Origin: Neopestalotiopsis rosae
Lineage: Eukaryota; Ascomycota; Sordariomycetes; Amphisphaeriales; Sporocadaceae
DNA length: 64,000 nucleotides
Assembly: GCA_023078685.1 (NCBI GenBank)
Contig: JALGAS010000007.1
Coordinates: forward strand, 2,294,001-2,358,000
Direction: 5' to 3'
Part shown: one piece after another, positions 27,477 to 37,813 of the stretch
Numbering within the stretch: position 1 is the first letter of the stretch
Layout: each line of letters starts with the position of its first letter
Position numbers and translations under genes: made by a program
Notes under the pieces: generated by a model
What the model saw: only the letters and a program-made list of their open reading frames with translations
Database searches by the model: none
Told to the model about the DNA's origin: nothing

Positions 27477-28175
27477 TTTGAAAGTACATGAACAATGTGA
27501 TAGCTTGAGGAATAATTTCAAGGATACCCAGACTTGTGTGCTGGAATTAAAAAAAAAAAAGTCACAGTTGGAGCTCCTTGACCCCACGATCTCCAGTGCA
27601 CACTACAGAGTACGGTCACAACGAATCCGGAGACCCTCAAGTTGGCATCACGAGCATCTTTTTAATTATGAGGTGATGTCACCCACTTCTTTCTAACCAG
27701 TACAGGCGTGAAACATGTAACAACGCTGCAATACTGCAAGTTATACCTTCCATTGCACTGCAATACTGCAGGTTATACCTTCCATTGCAAATAATGACAG
27801 CATGTATGTACGATTGATAACTCGGTAGAGCTTGACATGTTGGACTGCGGGGCACCGCGGGGCGGTTTCCTTGGACATCTGGAGCTAGGCAGCTCGGAGC
27901 TCCATTCACCTACGGCCAGACTGTGATGTAGGTACCTGCCTTACCCAAGCCACCACTGTGGCCGTGCGCCATTCCCCCTTCTGACGAATGCCCCCTTATG
28001 AGGTAGCCGTCAACTGCCATCAATCGCACCGCCGACCCCGCCATCACCACCACGATTACCAGCCGCTGCTTGCTCTCGGGAGCAGATTGTCGAGACAACG
28101 ACTCTTGTTTGAATAATCCGACAATCAATCGAACCATTCACTGCTGGCAGCTGTACTGCCGACATTCACCTCGAG
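27477..28175. other. divergent intergenic region
   Basis: Shared upstream region of the racemase (minus) and Arp2 (plus) genes. It contains an A-run near 27548-27559 and a 32 bp tandem duplication (listed separately). No coding unit recognised. Confidence 0.5.
27726..27789. repeat. tandem duplication, 2 x 32 bp
   Basis: Two adjacent 32-base units (27726-27757, 27758-27789), each beginning CTGCAATACTGCA and ending CCATTGCA, differ at one A/G position. It lies in the divergent promoter region. Confidence 0.9.
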
Positions 28176-29442
28176 ATGTCGGAAGCTCCTATTGGTATGA
28201 CTGGCTCACCTACAAGTCCCACGCACCCGCCTAACATTTAACAGTCCTCGATGGCGGAACCGGTTTCCTCAAAGTCGGTTACGCCGCCCAAAACTTTCCC
28301 GAATTCCAATATCCTTCCATAGTCGGACGACCGATCCTTCGAACCGAGGAAAAGGGCAGCGACAATGATGTGGTAATCAAGGACATAATGTGTGGCGACG
28401 AGGCCGCCGCAGCCAGAACCATGCTCCAAATCAGCTACCCGATGGAGAATGGCATTGTCAAGAAGTGGGATGACATGCAACATCTCTGGGATTACACCTT
28501 TTTCGAAAAGATGAAGGTTGACCCTACTGGGCGCAAGATTCTCCTGACCGAGCCGCCAATGAACCCACTCAAGAACAGGGAGCAGATGTGTGAGGTCATG
28601 TTTGACCGCTACGGATTTGGCGGCGTCTACGTGGCCATCCAGGCCGTTTTGGCACTATACGCACAGGGTAAGATGCCCTGACTTGTTCTAGAATCCATCT
28701 GACAATTTCAGGTCTGAGCTCGGGAGTGGTTGTCGACTCTGGTGATGGTGTCACACACATTGTTCCCGTTTACGAGTCCGTGGTGCTCAACCACTTGACA
28801 CGACGCCTGGATGTTGCCGGTCGCGACGTAACCCGCAACTTGATTGCATTGCTGTTGCGACGAGGCTACGCCCTGAATCGAACTGCCGATTTTGAGACAG
28901 TACGACAAATCAAGGAGAAGCTCTGCTACGTCTCCTACGACCTCGAGCTGGACAAGCGTCTTAGTGAAGATACGACAGTCTTGGTCGAGAGCTACACTTT
29001 ACCCGACGGACGTGTTATTCGTGTCGGTAGCGAACGTTTCGAAGCCCCCGAGTGTCTCTTTCAGCCCCACCTCGTTGATTGTGAACAGCCCGGCATGGCC
29101 GAGTTTCTGTTCAACACTATTCAAGCAGCTGATGTCGATGTTCGCTCGTCACTTTTCAAGGCCATTGTCCTTTCTGGCGGCAGCAGCATGTATCCCGGAT
29201 TGCCAAGCAGATTAGAAAAGGAGTTGAAGCAGCTGTGGCTCACGCGCGTTCTCGGAGGCAATCCAGAGCGTCTCAACAAGTTCAAGGTCAGGATAGAGGA
29301 TCCCCCGAGAAGAAGACACATGGTGTTCTTGGGAGGTGCAGTCTTGGCAAACATCATGGCCGACAAGGAGAGCATGTGGATCACCAAACAGGAGTGGGAG
29401 GAACAGGGAACCAGGGTGCTTGAGAAGTTGGGGCCGCGATAG
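28176..29442 (+). CDS. arp2: Actin-related protein 2 (Arp2/3 complex)
   Basis: With Arp3 forms the nucleation core of the Arp2/3 complex, which builds branched actin for endocytic patches and polar growth. Exons 28176-28194 (19 nt), 28245-28667 and 28712-29442, 390 aa, the usual Arp2 length. Seen: actin-fold phosphate-1 loop [57 protein letters not shown], phosphate-2 loop [10 protein letters not shown], and [20 protein letters not shown] with [10 protein letters not shown] near the end. The very short first exon is fixed by the MSEAPI/VLDGG junction. No anomaly. Confidence 0.96.
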
Positions 29443-29899
29443 AGTAGTCACGGAGTTTCATGGCAGAAGTGTTTGCTTAAAATAATCATACATGGAGAGT
29501 TGATAATCTTTTGGTCTTGAATCCAGAGAGCGCGACTAGATAACACGACGAACCGATTTGGGGTCTACGTGTGCCCCTTCCGCCTGCGCCACGTTGCTAC
29601 TTACCAGCCACAATTCTGGGTATCTCGGAATGCTTGCATGATCTTGCCATGTCGAAGTGTACATAATTGTCAAAAGGCAGATAACCTTGTGCATCGACAT
29701 GTTCGATTTTCATGTCTCAACGCATGTAGCGTCGCACCGTTTTTATAACTAGGACGCGACTGCCCATGTATCCGGAGGGGCAAGCGCCATTAGCTTGGAA
29801 AGGGCCGACACGTAATTCCAGATCATCACAACACCATCATCTCAGGACCTGCCCATCATCAACCCCAAGCTCGAGCATTGCACATGTTTTACGCGCATC
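29443..29899. other. intergenic region
   Basis: Arp2 3' UTR and Cdk8 promoter. An earlier ATG at 29884 opens a nine-codon upstream frame that overlaps the Cdk8 start codon, a possible uORF. Confidence 0.45.
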
Positions 29900-31320
29900 A
29901 TGAGCCTCAATAATCCATCATCGGGACCCTCTGGGCCCGGGTCTGTCGCTGCGCGCAATCAAGGTCTGAAGCGGAGTGTCCAGGCAGCGTTTGACGGTCA
30001 GTACCCACGTTGAGAGGCGCCACGACTCACAATGTCAAGTGCGCCCCCTATTGTTCACGCGTTGACTTTTCAGACCCAGCAGATCGCGGCCAGGAGCGTT
30101 ACCAGAGCAAAGTCAGAGTCATGGACAAGTACAAAGTTGTCGGCTTTATCAGTAGTGGAACATATGGCCGTGTTTACAAAGCACTTGGCCGCCAAGGTCA
30201 ACCGGGAGAATTTGCCATTAAAAAATTCAAGCCGGACAAGGAGGGTGAACAGATTCAGTATACTGGCATCTCCCAGTCTGCCATTAGAGAGATGGCTCTT
30301 TGCTCGGAGCTCAACAACGCCAATGTTATTCGCCTGGTGGAGATCATCCTGGAAGACAAGTGCATTTTCATGGTATTCGAGTATGCCGAGCATGACCTGC
30401 TACAAATCATTCACCACCACACACAAAACCCAAGACATCCCATACCTCCTTCAACCGTCAAGAGCATCATGTTTCAATTACTCAACGGCTGCCAGTATCT
30501 CCACAGCAACTGGGTTCTTCATCGCGATTTGAAACCGGCAAATATCATGGTCACGTCGGCCGGTCAGGTTAAGATTGGTGACCTTGGTCTCGCAAGACTT
30601 TTTCATAAGCCCCTTCACTCGCTATTTAGTGGAGATAAGGTCGTAGTCACTATATGGTATCGAGCGCCGGAACTTTTACTGGGCAGTCGACACTACACAC
30701 CAGCTATTGACATGTGGGCAGTTGGTTGCATCTTTGCGGAACTTTTATCGTTGCGGCCTATCTTCAAAGGGGAGGAGGCCAAGATGGATTCCAAAAAGAC
30801 AGTTCCATTTCAAAGAAATCAGATGCAAAAGATTGTCGACATTATGGGGTTGCCAACGAAGGAGCGCTGGCCGTTTCTCGTGAGTATGCCAGAGTATTCT
30901 GCCCTTAGTACGCTACAGCCTCCTATGCTGCATCATCATTCACATCATCAAAATCGCAACACTTGTCATTTGGAGAAGTGGTACTATAGCACGATCGGAG
31001 CACACTCTTCCACGTCCTCGCCAAGTTCCAATACCGCCCTCGCCTCACTAGGCGCGGAAGGTTACAAGCTCTTGGCAGGGCTACTGGAATACGACCCGGA
31101 GAAGCGACTGACTGCTCAACAAGCACTTGTTCACCCCTTCTTTTCCACGGGAGACAAGGTCACTCATAGTTGCTTTGAGGGAATCAAGACATCCTATCCT
31201 ATGCGAAGAGTCAGCCAGGACGATAATGATATACGAACTCAATCGTTGCCTGGGACAAAGCGTAGTGGCTTGCCAGATGACACGCTTATTCGGCCCGTCA
31301 AGAGAGTTAAGGAGGGTTGA
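29900..31320 (+). CDS. ssn3: Cyclin-dependent kinase 8 (Mediator kinase module, Ssn3/Srb10)
   Basis: Serine/threonine kinase of the Mediator CDK module; with cyclin C it phosphorylates Pol II CTD and transcription factors in the nucleus. Exons 29900-29996 and 30074-31320 (77 nt intron), 447 aa. Seen: glycine loop SSGTYGRVYKA, catalytic Lys in FAIKKFKP, SQSAIREMAL in place of a PSTAIRE helix, HRDLKPANIM (about 182), magnesium motif DLGLAR (metazoan Cdk8 has DMG), SGDKVVVTIWYRAPELLLG with no canonical T-loop Thr as in Cdk8, and SLRPIFKGEEAK. A His/Asn/Ser-rich insert separates LSTLQPP from CHLEKWYYSTI. The first exon encodes a Gly/Pro/Ser-rich N terminus. Confidence 0.94.
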
Positions 31321-31820
31321 AAAGGGAGTGGATACAGGCTTGGAAGTATGAGCATGCCTTTTAGCAGAAAACATTCATTTCACTGTCGATTGCCATTTTT
31401 TGGTTTCTACAAGACTTGGACGCAGAGATATCAGAGACCATTGACGACTAACTATAGTCGCTTGCAGTATTGTAGTCTTTGCATCAATCTTTTCCTGCTA
31501 ATCGGTTTCGGTTGATCCGATGCATTGTATATCATCAATATTTTTAGAAACATTCAAATCGTACATGAGTAGATCGCGTATGCCTGACGTCTATAATCAT
31601 TTGTGGGTGCAAGACAATGCCGGCCTGGCCAAGGAATGGGGTGACCCCTAGTTTCCCGCGGGAATGATAACGGCCTCGAAGTGTGTGGGGTGGCAGTTTC
31701 GGAGGTCCTCCTCATATAATTATATTCATTACACTCCCTGATTTGAGTTCACGCAGACTGTGTAAGGATTTATTACAGAGACAGCCCACCGCTACTTGTC
31801 ATCAACCATCTCACACAACA
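31321..31820. other. intergenic region with decarboxylase promoter
   Basis: Cdk8 3' UTR followed by the promoter of the dialkylglycine decarboxylase; contains the palindromic motif at 31651-31664. No other coding unit. Confidence 0.5.
31651..31664. promoter_or_regulatory. GTTTCCCGCGGGAA palindromic box, decarboxylase promoter
   Basis: Contains the perfect 12-bp palindrome TTCCCGCGGGAA, about 157-170 bp upstream of the decarboxylase ATG. The same GTTTCCCGCGGG 12-mer recurs at 37589 and 39553 and nowhere else that I found. CCG/CGG half-sites suit a Zn2Cys6 regulator; binding is inferred. Confidence 0.7.
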
Positions 31821-33236
31821 ATGGCACCTGGCGTTATTGATAACCCGCCAACCGAGGACTTTGCAACTCAAAATATCAAGGCCGACTTTGCACCTACACT
31901 CTACCGCGATGTAGATGAGGAATCACTCCGGCAAAAAACCGAGAAACATCTTCTCTACTACGGCACAAGCTTCAACAAGGATGTTATCTGTGGCGCCAAA
32001 GGCCTTTACATCTATACAGCATCAGGGCACAAGGTGTTGGACTGGACTTCTGGTCAAATGTCGTGTCTTCTTGGTCATGGCCACCCAGAGATTGTCAAGA
32101 CCATTGCCGACCATGCAGCTAATCTTGACCATCTATTTTCTGGCATGGTCTCGCCGCCGGTCATCTCCCTTGGAGAGAGGCTGTGCAACCTACTTCCACC
32201 CGGTCTAGATAAAGCTTTCTTCCTCTCGACTGGTGGCGAAAGCAACGAGGCCGCAATTAAAATGGCCAAGGTGTTTACTGGCAAATTCGAGATTGTCGGG
32301 CTCGGTGCAAGCTGGCACGGTGTCACCGCACAGGCTCTAGGCACACAGTATCATTTTGGCAGGAAGGGTCAAGGTCCTCTGATGCCTGGCATGCACATGC
32401 TACCTCAACCCAATGCTTACCGGTCCGTGTTCCGACGAGCCGATGGCTCCTATGACTGGGAAGCTGAGCTTGAATATGGTTGGCGAATGATTGACATGGC
32501 ATCGTGCGGCTCTCTCGCAGCCTGCATCGTGGAACCCATCCAGTCTTCTGCAGGTATGCATGTTCTTCCCGCTGGCTACTTGAAAGCTCTCAAGAAGCAC
32601 TGCGAGCAAAGAGCAATGCTTCTTATTGTGGACGAGGCCCAGACTGGAGTGGGCAGGTGTGGAGATCTCATGGCGATCATTCACGATGATGTTGTTCCCG
32701 ATATTTTGACTTTGAGCAAAACCCTCGGAAACGGACTTCCGCTCAGCGCTGTCGTTACAGGTGCAGAGATCGAAAGAGTCTGCAAAGAGAAGGACTTCTG
32801 TTTCTACACAACTCATATCAATGATCCTCTTCCAGCAGCAGTGGGAGACAAGGTGTTGGAAATCGTGGTGAGGGACAATCTAGTGGCCAATTCAAAAGAG
32901 CTTGGCAACATTCTCTATACTGGGTTGAAGAAGTTAGAGAGCAGGTATGGTTGTATTGGCGACATTCGAGGGCGTGGTCTCATGGCTGGCATCGAGATTG
33001 TGGCAGACCGAAGGACAAAACAGCCAGATCTTGAAGTGGCCAAGAGCATTGGTGACAAGGCATATGAACTGGGGGTCTGGGCGAATTTGAGTAGCCATCC
33101 AAGTTTTGGCGGCACTTTCAGAATTGCGCCTCCCATTACTATAACAAGGGAACAGCTAGAGTTTGGACTGAATGTCTTGGAACATGCATTTGCAGCAACC
33201 GCGGGCAGTCAACCTCTCTACAAGGACAAGGCATAA
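31821..33236 (+). CDS. 2,2-dialkylglycine decarboxylase (PLP, class III aminotransferase fold)
   Basis: PLP enzyme that decarboxylates alpha,alpha-dialkyl amino acids such as 2-aminoisobutyrate (Aib) and isovaline, giving CO2 and a ketone, then transaminates pyruvate to alanine. Single exon, 471 aa; ATG 31821 follows ACACAACA. It matches the Burkholderia cepacia enzyme along its length. The residues known to line that active site are all visible: Gln79-Met80 in TSGQM, Trp165 in SWHG, the EPIQSSAG serines (242-243), Asp271 in DEAQTG, the Schiff-base Lys300 in LSKTLGNGLPL and the carboxylate Arg434 in FRIAPPIT. The Gln-Met pair is characteristic of decarboxylase rather than ordinary omega-aminotransferases. 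About 30 extra N-terminal residues are present. Its promoter carries the motif shared with the dipeptidase/permease genes; substrate is inferred from family. Confidence 0.9.
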   Translation: MAPGVIDNPPTEDFATQNIKADFAPTLYRDVDEESLRQKTEKHLLYYGTSFNKDVICGAKGLYIYTASGHKVLDWTSGQMSCLLGHGHPEIVKTIADHAANLDHLFSGMVSPPVISLGERLCNLLPPGLDKAFFLSTGGESNEAAIKMAKVFTGKFEIVGLGASWHGVTAQALGTQYHFGRKGQGPLMPGMHMLPQPNAYRSVFRRADGSYDWEAELEYGWRMIDMASCGSLAACIVEPIQSSAGMHVLPAGYLKALKKHCEQRAMLLIVDEAQTGVGRCGDLMAIIHDDVVPDILTLSKTLGNGLPLSAVVTGAEIERVCKEKDFCFYTTHINDPLPAAVGDKVLEIVVRDNLVANSKELGNILYTGLKKLESRYGCIGDIRGRGLMAGIEIVADRRTKQPDLEVAKSIGDKAYELGVWANLSSHPSFGGTFRIAPPITITREQLEFGLNVLEHAFAATAGSQPLYKDKA

Positions 33237-33355
33237 AGCCACAAGAGTTCTATGAGTAGAGCTGTTATATCACATACGCAGTAACACTGGGGAATATTTG
33301 TTCAAGCAATAGTCTATTTTCTATTTATTCATGGAGAGCATATCCATATCCACAT

Positions 33356-34015
33356 TTACAAAGCCAGCGAAGTGGAACCCGTCATGTAGTCAATGTTGTA
33401 GACTGGGCAAGTTGTGAGAGGCTCCTGCGATCCAAGAGTGTGAGGGCAGCTTGGCTGGTTGGTGACGGCAAAGTCGGGCATGCTGCAGGCCTCATCATAT
33501 CCATATGTGCAAGCAGAGTTGGCAATGTTGTATAGGACAGAGTGCTTGCCAATCCAAGAGTCTGCTGGGCAGCTGGTGACAAAGTTCATCGAGTTTGCTG
33601 CGGAAAAGGCAAGGCGGCCCTCGGACTCGGTGATGAGGTCGGCACACTCGGACATGTCAACGTCCTCGTAGGTGGCAGCAATACCGCCGCCGGCCGAGGG
33701 ATCCGAGGTGGCAGACTCTCCAGTGTTGAGGTAGTTCCAGGCATCGTAAGAAATGTCGTGGGCCCCGCCAGACTGATCGATCTTGAGAAGATTGACGGAT
33801 CTGCCGTTGGCGCTGACCTTGACACAGATGCTGTCGCAGCTGGGGAAGGATGGCCAGTATGCGATGCGGTTGGTGTTGACCTTGCAACCAAGAACACCAA
33901 TGGATGAGGAGTACTTGTCGTGAGGAGTGATGGAGATGCCATTGTCGCGGCGGATAGCGGCAGCTGAGACAGAGGCCACAGCGGCGGCAAAGAGAGAGAA
34001 AGTGCTGGTAAGCAT
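33356..34015 (-). CDS. secreted Cys-rich protein, barwin/DPBB-like candidate
   Basis: Single exon, 219 aa. Residues 1-20 are a signal peptide (FSLFAAAVASVSAAA), followed by a likely Kex2-type dibasic site IRR at 21-23. The mature part has nine Cys (44, 60, 64, 124, 149, 169, 177, 190, 203). The segment CDSICVKVSANGRSVNLL followed by DQSGGAHDISYDAWNYL resembles the double-psi beta-barrel core of barwin/cerato-platanin/RlpA-like proteins, a fold used by wall-binding or effector-like secreted proteins; this is a pattern-level resemblance only. A strong TATA box lies on its strand at 34258-34264. The gene is tail-to-tail with the decarboxylase (119 bp between stops), and its upstream region lacks the GTTTCCCGCGGG box. 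Confidence 0.8.
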   Translation of the reverse strand: MLTSTFSLFAAAVASVSAAAIRRDNGISITPHDKYSSSIGVLGCKVNTNRIAYWPSFPSCDSICVKVSANGRSVNLLKIDQSGGAHDISYDAWNYLNTGESATSDPSAGGGIAATYEDVDMSECADLITESEGRLAFSAANSMNFVTSCPADSWIGKHSVLYNIANSACTYGYDEACSMPDFAVTNQPSCPHTLGSQEPLTTCPVYNIDYMTGSTSLAL

Positions 34016-35415
34016 TTTGAAAGTAGCAAGAAGATCTAAAAGAATGATCTTGATAGTTGATTGGTTGATCTCGAAAGATGAGACAAGGAATGCAGATCGA
34101 CTGCGAGAGAGTGATAATCTTCTGTAAGAGAAGGGACTGAGTTCAACTCAAGAGAAAGAAAGTGACTGTGATAGTCAAGGATAGTCAATGAAGGACTGAA
34201 TTGTGTTGTGGATGATACAAGAAAAAAAAAATCCATAAGGGTGGTGGAATTCCACCCTTTTATAGAGATCATCTTTCTGCAACCCTTCACCAAGATAAGT
34301 CAGTGACTTATTGCGAGAAGTCGGGGTACTGCCTTGTGGATGCTCTCTTGCGGGTGCTGTCGCGCGGGTATGGCCCGAAAGCGGCCGCTGTTAGTGGTAG
34401 CATCGTGTCGTGACTAGGCCTGAAGACTATGCAAATTCATTCCGATTGGACAACGATTCAGGGGAACTTCACTGCCATGTGGACTTGCCATGCGCGGAGC
34501 CGTTGGTGCCTGAAGCTTAATTCCAACGACTTTGCTGTCTCTGACAGAGATGTTCGCGCCGGTCGTCAAAATTTGAAGACTATACTCGTCCCACATGGCG
34601 GAATCCGGAACTAGCGACTCGGGTCCCGGGTGCGGGGTGGGCCCGGCTTTTCGAATCGGGTAGGCTCTACCGAACAGTTCATCGTAGGTGCGGTATTTAG
34701 GGCCCAGACCTCCCCCCTGTAGAGTCATGTCAAGCAGTAGGTCATCCACTATACTCACAAGTCCAGGGGCCGCGAACTTTTTGCTTCAGCACTAGAAACT
34801 GTCTAGAACTTCATGTGCTCAGCGGCTTCTTCCGCTTTGACTAATAGATAGAAAATTATGCTCGAGCCCGTCACTACACGTCATGACTTTTGTGGCACTT
34901 GGTTTTCGACCATGGGCTTTTCATAAAAATTTGACTGCGTGCATTTCATGACGTTGGTGAAATCCACCGTAAAGTGTTAGTGTCGCTGTAAAGAGTTGTC
35001 GCAGTTCTTGGTCTTTGCGCGGGGCTGTACTATGAGGCATTTGCAAGCTTTAATTACAGGGTATTCACTTTGCAGGTGGCTCTTGCTAATAGCAATTCGT
35101 TATACTAGAGCATGGATTAGCTAGTGTATTCTTCAACGCATCACTATACAGCCATGCCATGGGTCGCCATACATCCGCTTCTACAACGATTTGACTAAGA
35201 GAACCCCGGTATCATGAGACAGATGTTTCTGCCCACGAAGCGCTGATTTGATGCGTCCCGCATCTTCGTAGTGATTATTGATGTTTTGACATAAGTTTTC
35301 GAAAATTTGTGCAGTGCACATCTTGATCAGCGGCAACGCTCAAACCCATTGCGCACCAAACACAGTCTGACGGGAACGCCCAGGCACTCGGCGATGCCAG
35401 AAAGTGTGTAGAATC
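34016..35415. other. intergenic region
   Basis: The first 250 bp are the leader and promoter of the secreted-protein gene: purine-rich on the plus strand and containing GATAGTCAAGG-type short repeats. The rest lies upstream of that gene and downstream of the Zn2Cys6 regulator gene. Minus-strand 34414 to about 34830 can be read as one open frame through a possible 42 nt intron, but I do not recognise it. Confidence 0.45.
34258..34264 (-). promoter_or_regulatory. TATA box of the secreted-protein gene
   Basis: Reads CTATAAAAGG on the minus strand, about 245 bp upstream of the ATG at 34015. A consensus TATA this clear is uncommon here and suggests strong or inducible transcription. It overlaps the edge of an inverted repeat (AAGGGTGG...CCACCCTT, 34237-34259). 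Confidence 0.6.
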
Positions 35416-37481
35416 CTAAAAGGTGTCCCACATGTTGGGAAACAATTGATCCAAAAAGGGTACTTCTGGAAGAACCATTTCTGTCAATGCAGACAATGAG
35501 ACATCTTCGATGGCCTGCGTTGCAGAAGGAGCTATGAGCCTTTCAATTATTTCCTCATGTTGATCCAGACATATATCACCAAGATCCCAGCCATACTGCT
35601 CTCGATGATTGCGCAATGATGTGATCAAGTCCCAGGCAAGGCGCAATGATGTGCTGGTGGCAAGTTCTGCTTGGCTGGTCTCTGTTTCCAAAGCGCATCG
35701 CAAAAGAAATGTTGTCGTGGAGGAGAACATGAAAGCGCTCATGGGAAGCCAAAAATCACTCAGCTGTTCGTTACCAAGCTCTTGGACAAACAAGACAATC
35801 TCTTCGGCAGTCCTGCGGACTTGCATATATTGATTAGCAAGCATGTCAGAGTCGGGTCCGTATATTTCGCGAACGTGTTCCAGTTCGAGCCTCTTGATCA
35901 AGAGCTGGACAGAAATGTACGAGAGTCTCAGATTAGCAGCACCCGGAAGTTCGAGAAAATTTCCGCGAGTGATAATGCGCCTAACATTAGTTTCCAGTTT
36001 TTCCACCCAGTAGTTGAGCTTAAAATCTAGATTGGAAATCGGATCATTGTCACGAATGATGCAGTAGAGGTGCCGAAGACAATGGCTGAGAACTCTCGTC
36101 AGACCAAAGAGTGCAATGAAGACGTCTTCTGCTTGGTCATCGAATGGTTGAGTCCCCTGGGACTTGAATAGGTGTTTGGTTGGAAAGGGGACATCGTATT
36201 GCTCGTCTTGAATATGGAAAGGTGTGCCGTGGGCAAGGCTTGACCTATTTCGCATTAGGAGACGCATGTCGTTAAAACGGACACGACTTACCATTTATCG
36301 TGAATCATCAACGACCACCAAATCTTCATCCTCAGTAGTTTCTCGGCGTTGGGAATATCCCATGGCAGAGGATCGCGATTGAGTCCTAGCGAATATGCCA
36401 AAGACACTGCCGCACCAAGCTGTACACCATTTCCAATCAATGATGTCGTCGGTCTGCCGCCAATATTGAGCAAAATGGCCGTGATAGTTGATATACCAGG
36501 CGACAAGTGAAGTTCCGAATACAGTGCCTCATTAGCCAAGTTCCATATGAACCGGCCGTCAGGAACTCGCTGCTCACATCTTTCAGGAGCAAAGCGCCAA
36601 TATGTCAGGGTATGTGCATACAGAGATGCGAGCAAGGCAGGGGAGATCTTGTCCTTTGCAGTCTCGTTCTGATGCTTGAAAGAACAACGATCAAGCAACG
36701 GTACGCAGACATTGACTTTTCTAAAGTATCTAGTGATGGTCAGACACGCCTTGGAATGATTGCACATGTGTCCTTACAGGTCAATCAGCTGATCAAGATT
36801 GGGTTCCAACAACTTTTCAATTATTTTTAATTTCTCGCGTGATGGGTTTGAACTATTGTCCATACCCAGAGGTCGTTTCTTCACATTTGCAAACATGACA
36901 GGTTTGGAATGGCTGCTAGGGAACGGGCGCACGATGCGAACGCCGCCATTGCTACTGCTGAATACTGACAAATAGTCAGCAAGGACCTGGATGTCGCTGG
37001 TATTGGCAGGTCCGACAATATGTGAATTGTCCTGTTCCGCGTCATCGACGGAAAGTGGCGTAGGTTGGCAATCGGTTTCATGACTTTTGTTTCCCCATTG
37101 ATTGCTGTCGACCTTGGGTGTGCTGCTTCCAAGCGGAACAAAAGGACTAGGAGCTGTGAATACCGACTTAGGGGAAGATGCCGGCCTCCTCCGGGCGGGA
37201 CTTTTGGGGAGAGGGGCCTGTAATGACTGGCTTCCCGGGAAAACACAATCAGTACCGTGCACACGACACATCAAACATGAAGACGACTGCGCCTCAAGTT
37301 TGCATCGCGACTTTCGTCGACGACATGGATGGCATGCTGGCCGGAGATGGGAGCGGTATGGTCGCTCTCGCGAGCTCGACGGGGATTGCATAGCGGGCGT
37401 GCCGCTGGCTGGGGGCATACACTCGGACGCTGACAACGGGCGCGGCAATGTCAATGTTTCCTGCTGTCTTTGATCGTTCAT
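35416..37481 (-). CDS. Zn2Cys6 transcription factor, putative cluster regulator
   Basis: Fungal binuclear zinc-cluster activator. Exons on the minus strand: 37481-36778, 36729-36292, 36244-35416 (introns 48 and 47 nt), 656 aa. The DNA-binding cluster is Cys50, 53, 60, 69, 72, 79 (CX2CX6CX8CX2CX6C) with the basic loop CRRRKSRC; it recognises CGG-type half-sites in this family. The middle homology region contains VSLAYSLGLNRDPLPWDIPNAE, MKIWWSLMIHDKWSSLAHGTP and PFPTKHL, the standard fungal_trans domain. It is divergent from the dipeptidase gene, with 332 bp between start codons and a perfect 18-bp palindrome in the shared promoter. Role as regulator of the decarboxylase/dipeptidase/permease set is inferred from position and the shared box. 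Confidence 0.9.
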
Positions 37482-37813
37482 CCGTCAAGAAGCATACTTC
37501 CGATGGTCAGAGATTGCATTGGATGCCGATTGCGACAAACACTTCCATTGCCCTCGGACATGTCCTAGAAGCAGATAAGACCTGCGGGGTTTCCCGCGGG
37601 AAACCATACAAACTGAGTGGGCCTAGGCGATAACAAGGTTCGCGCATCTAAGACTGAAAGGTAAATGTTCAATATGGTTGAGATGCATAGGTCGCGATGG
37701 TCGTCCAAATTTCGAGAATTGTTCCATTGTCAACGTACACAGAGTTCTCATTCTGTGGTTTGTAGTCGATTGATTGAATTTTGGGTGCATTGCCTATTAC
37801 GACCACAGCAGTC
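37482..37813. promoter_or_regulatory. bidirectional promoter, regulator / dipeptidase
   Basis: 332 bp between divergent start codons, with the shared palindrome about 107-124 bp from the regulator ATG and 209-226 bp from the dipeptidase ATG. This spacing would allow one site to serve both genes. Confidence 0.6.
37588..37605. promoter_or_regulatory. GGTTTCCCGCGGGAAACC, perfect 18-bp palindrome
   Basis: The longest and most symmetric of the three boxes; it includes the exact 12-mer GTTTCCCGCGGG found upstream of the decarboxylase and the permease. Likely a dimeric Zn2Cys6 site, possibly autoregulatory. Confidence 0.75.

Noticed and set aside
27851..27866. CCGCGGGG sequence as a fourth copy of the shared box
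   Set aside because: It lacks the GTTTC flank and the CCCGCGGG core; other near matches (9158, 10414, 21905, 62302) are CCCGCGG followed by other bases and mostly lie in coding DNA.
31821..33236. Annotation as acetylornithine or GABA aminotransferase
   Set aside because: The Gln-Met pair, SWHG and overall match favour dialkylglycine decarboxylase within the same fold class.
33586..34029. Alternative 147-codon minus-strand frame over the secreted-protein gene
   Set aside because: Shifted-frame shadow of the signal-peptide gene, low-complexity Ser/Pro/Thr translation.
36881..37264. Alternative frames over the Zn2Cys6 gene
   Set aside because: They overlap the exon that encodes the zinc cluster and show no domain.
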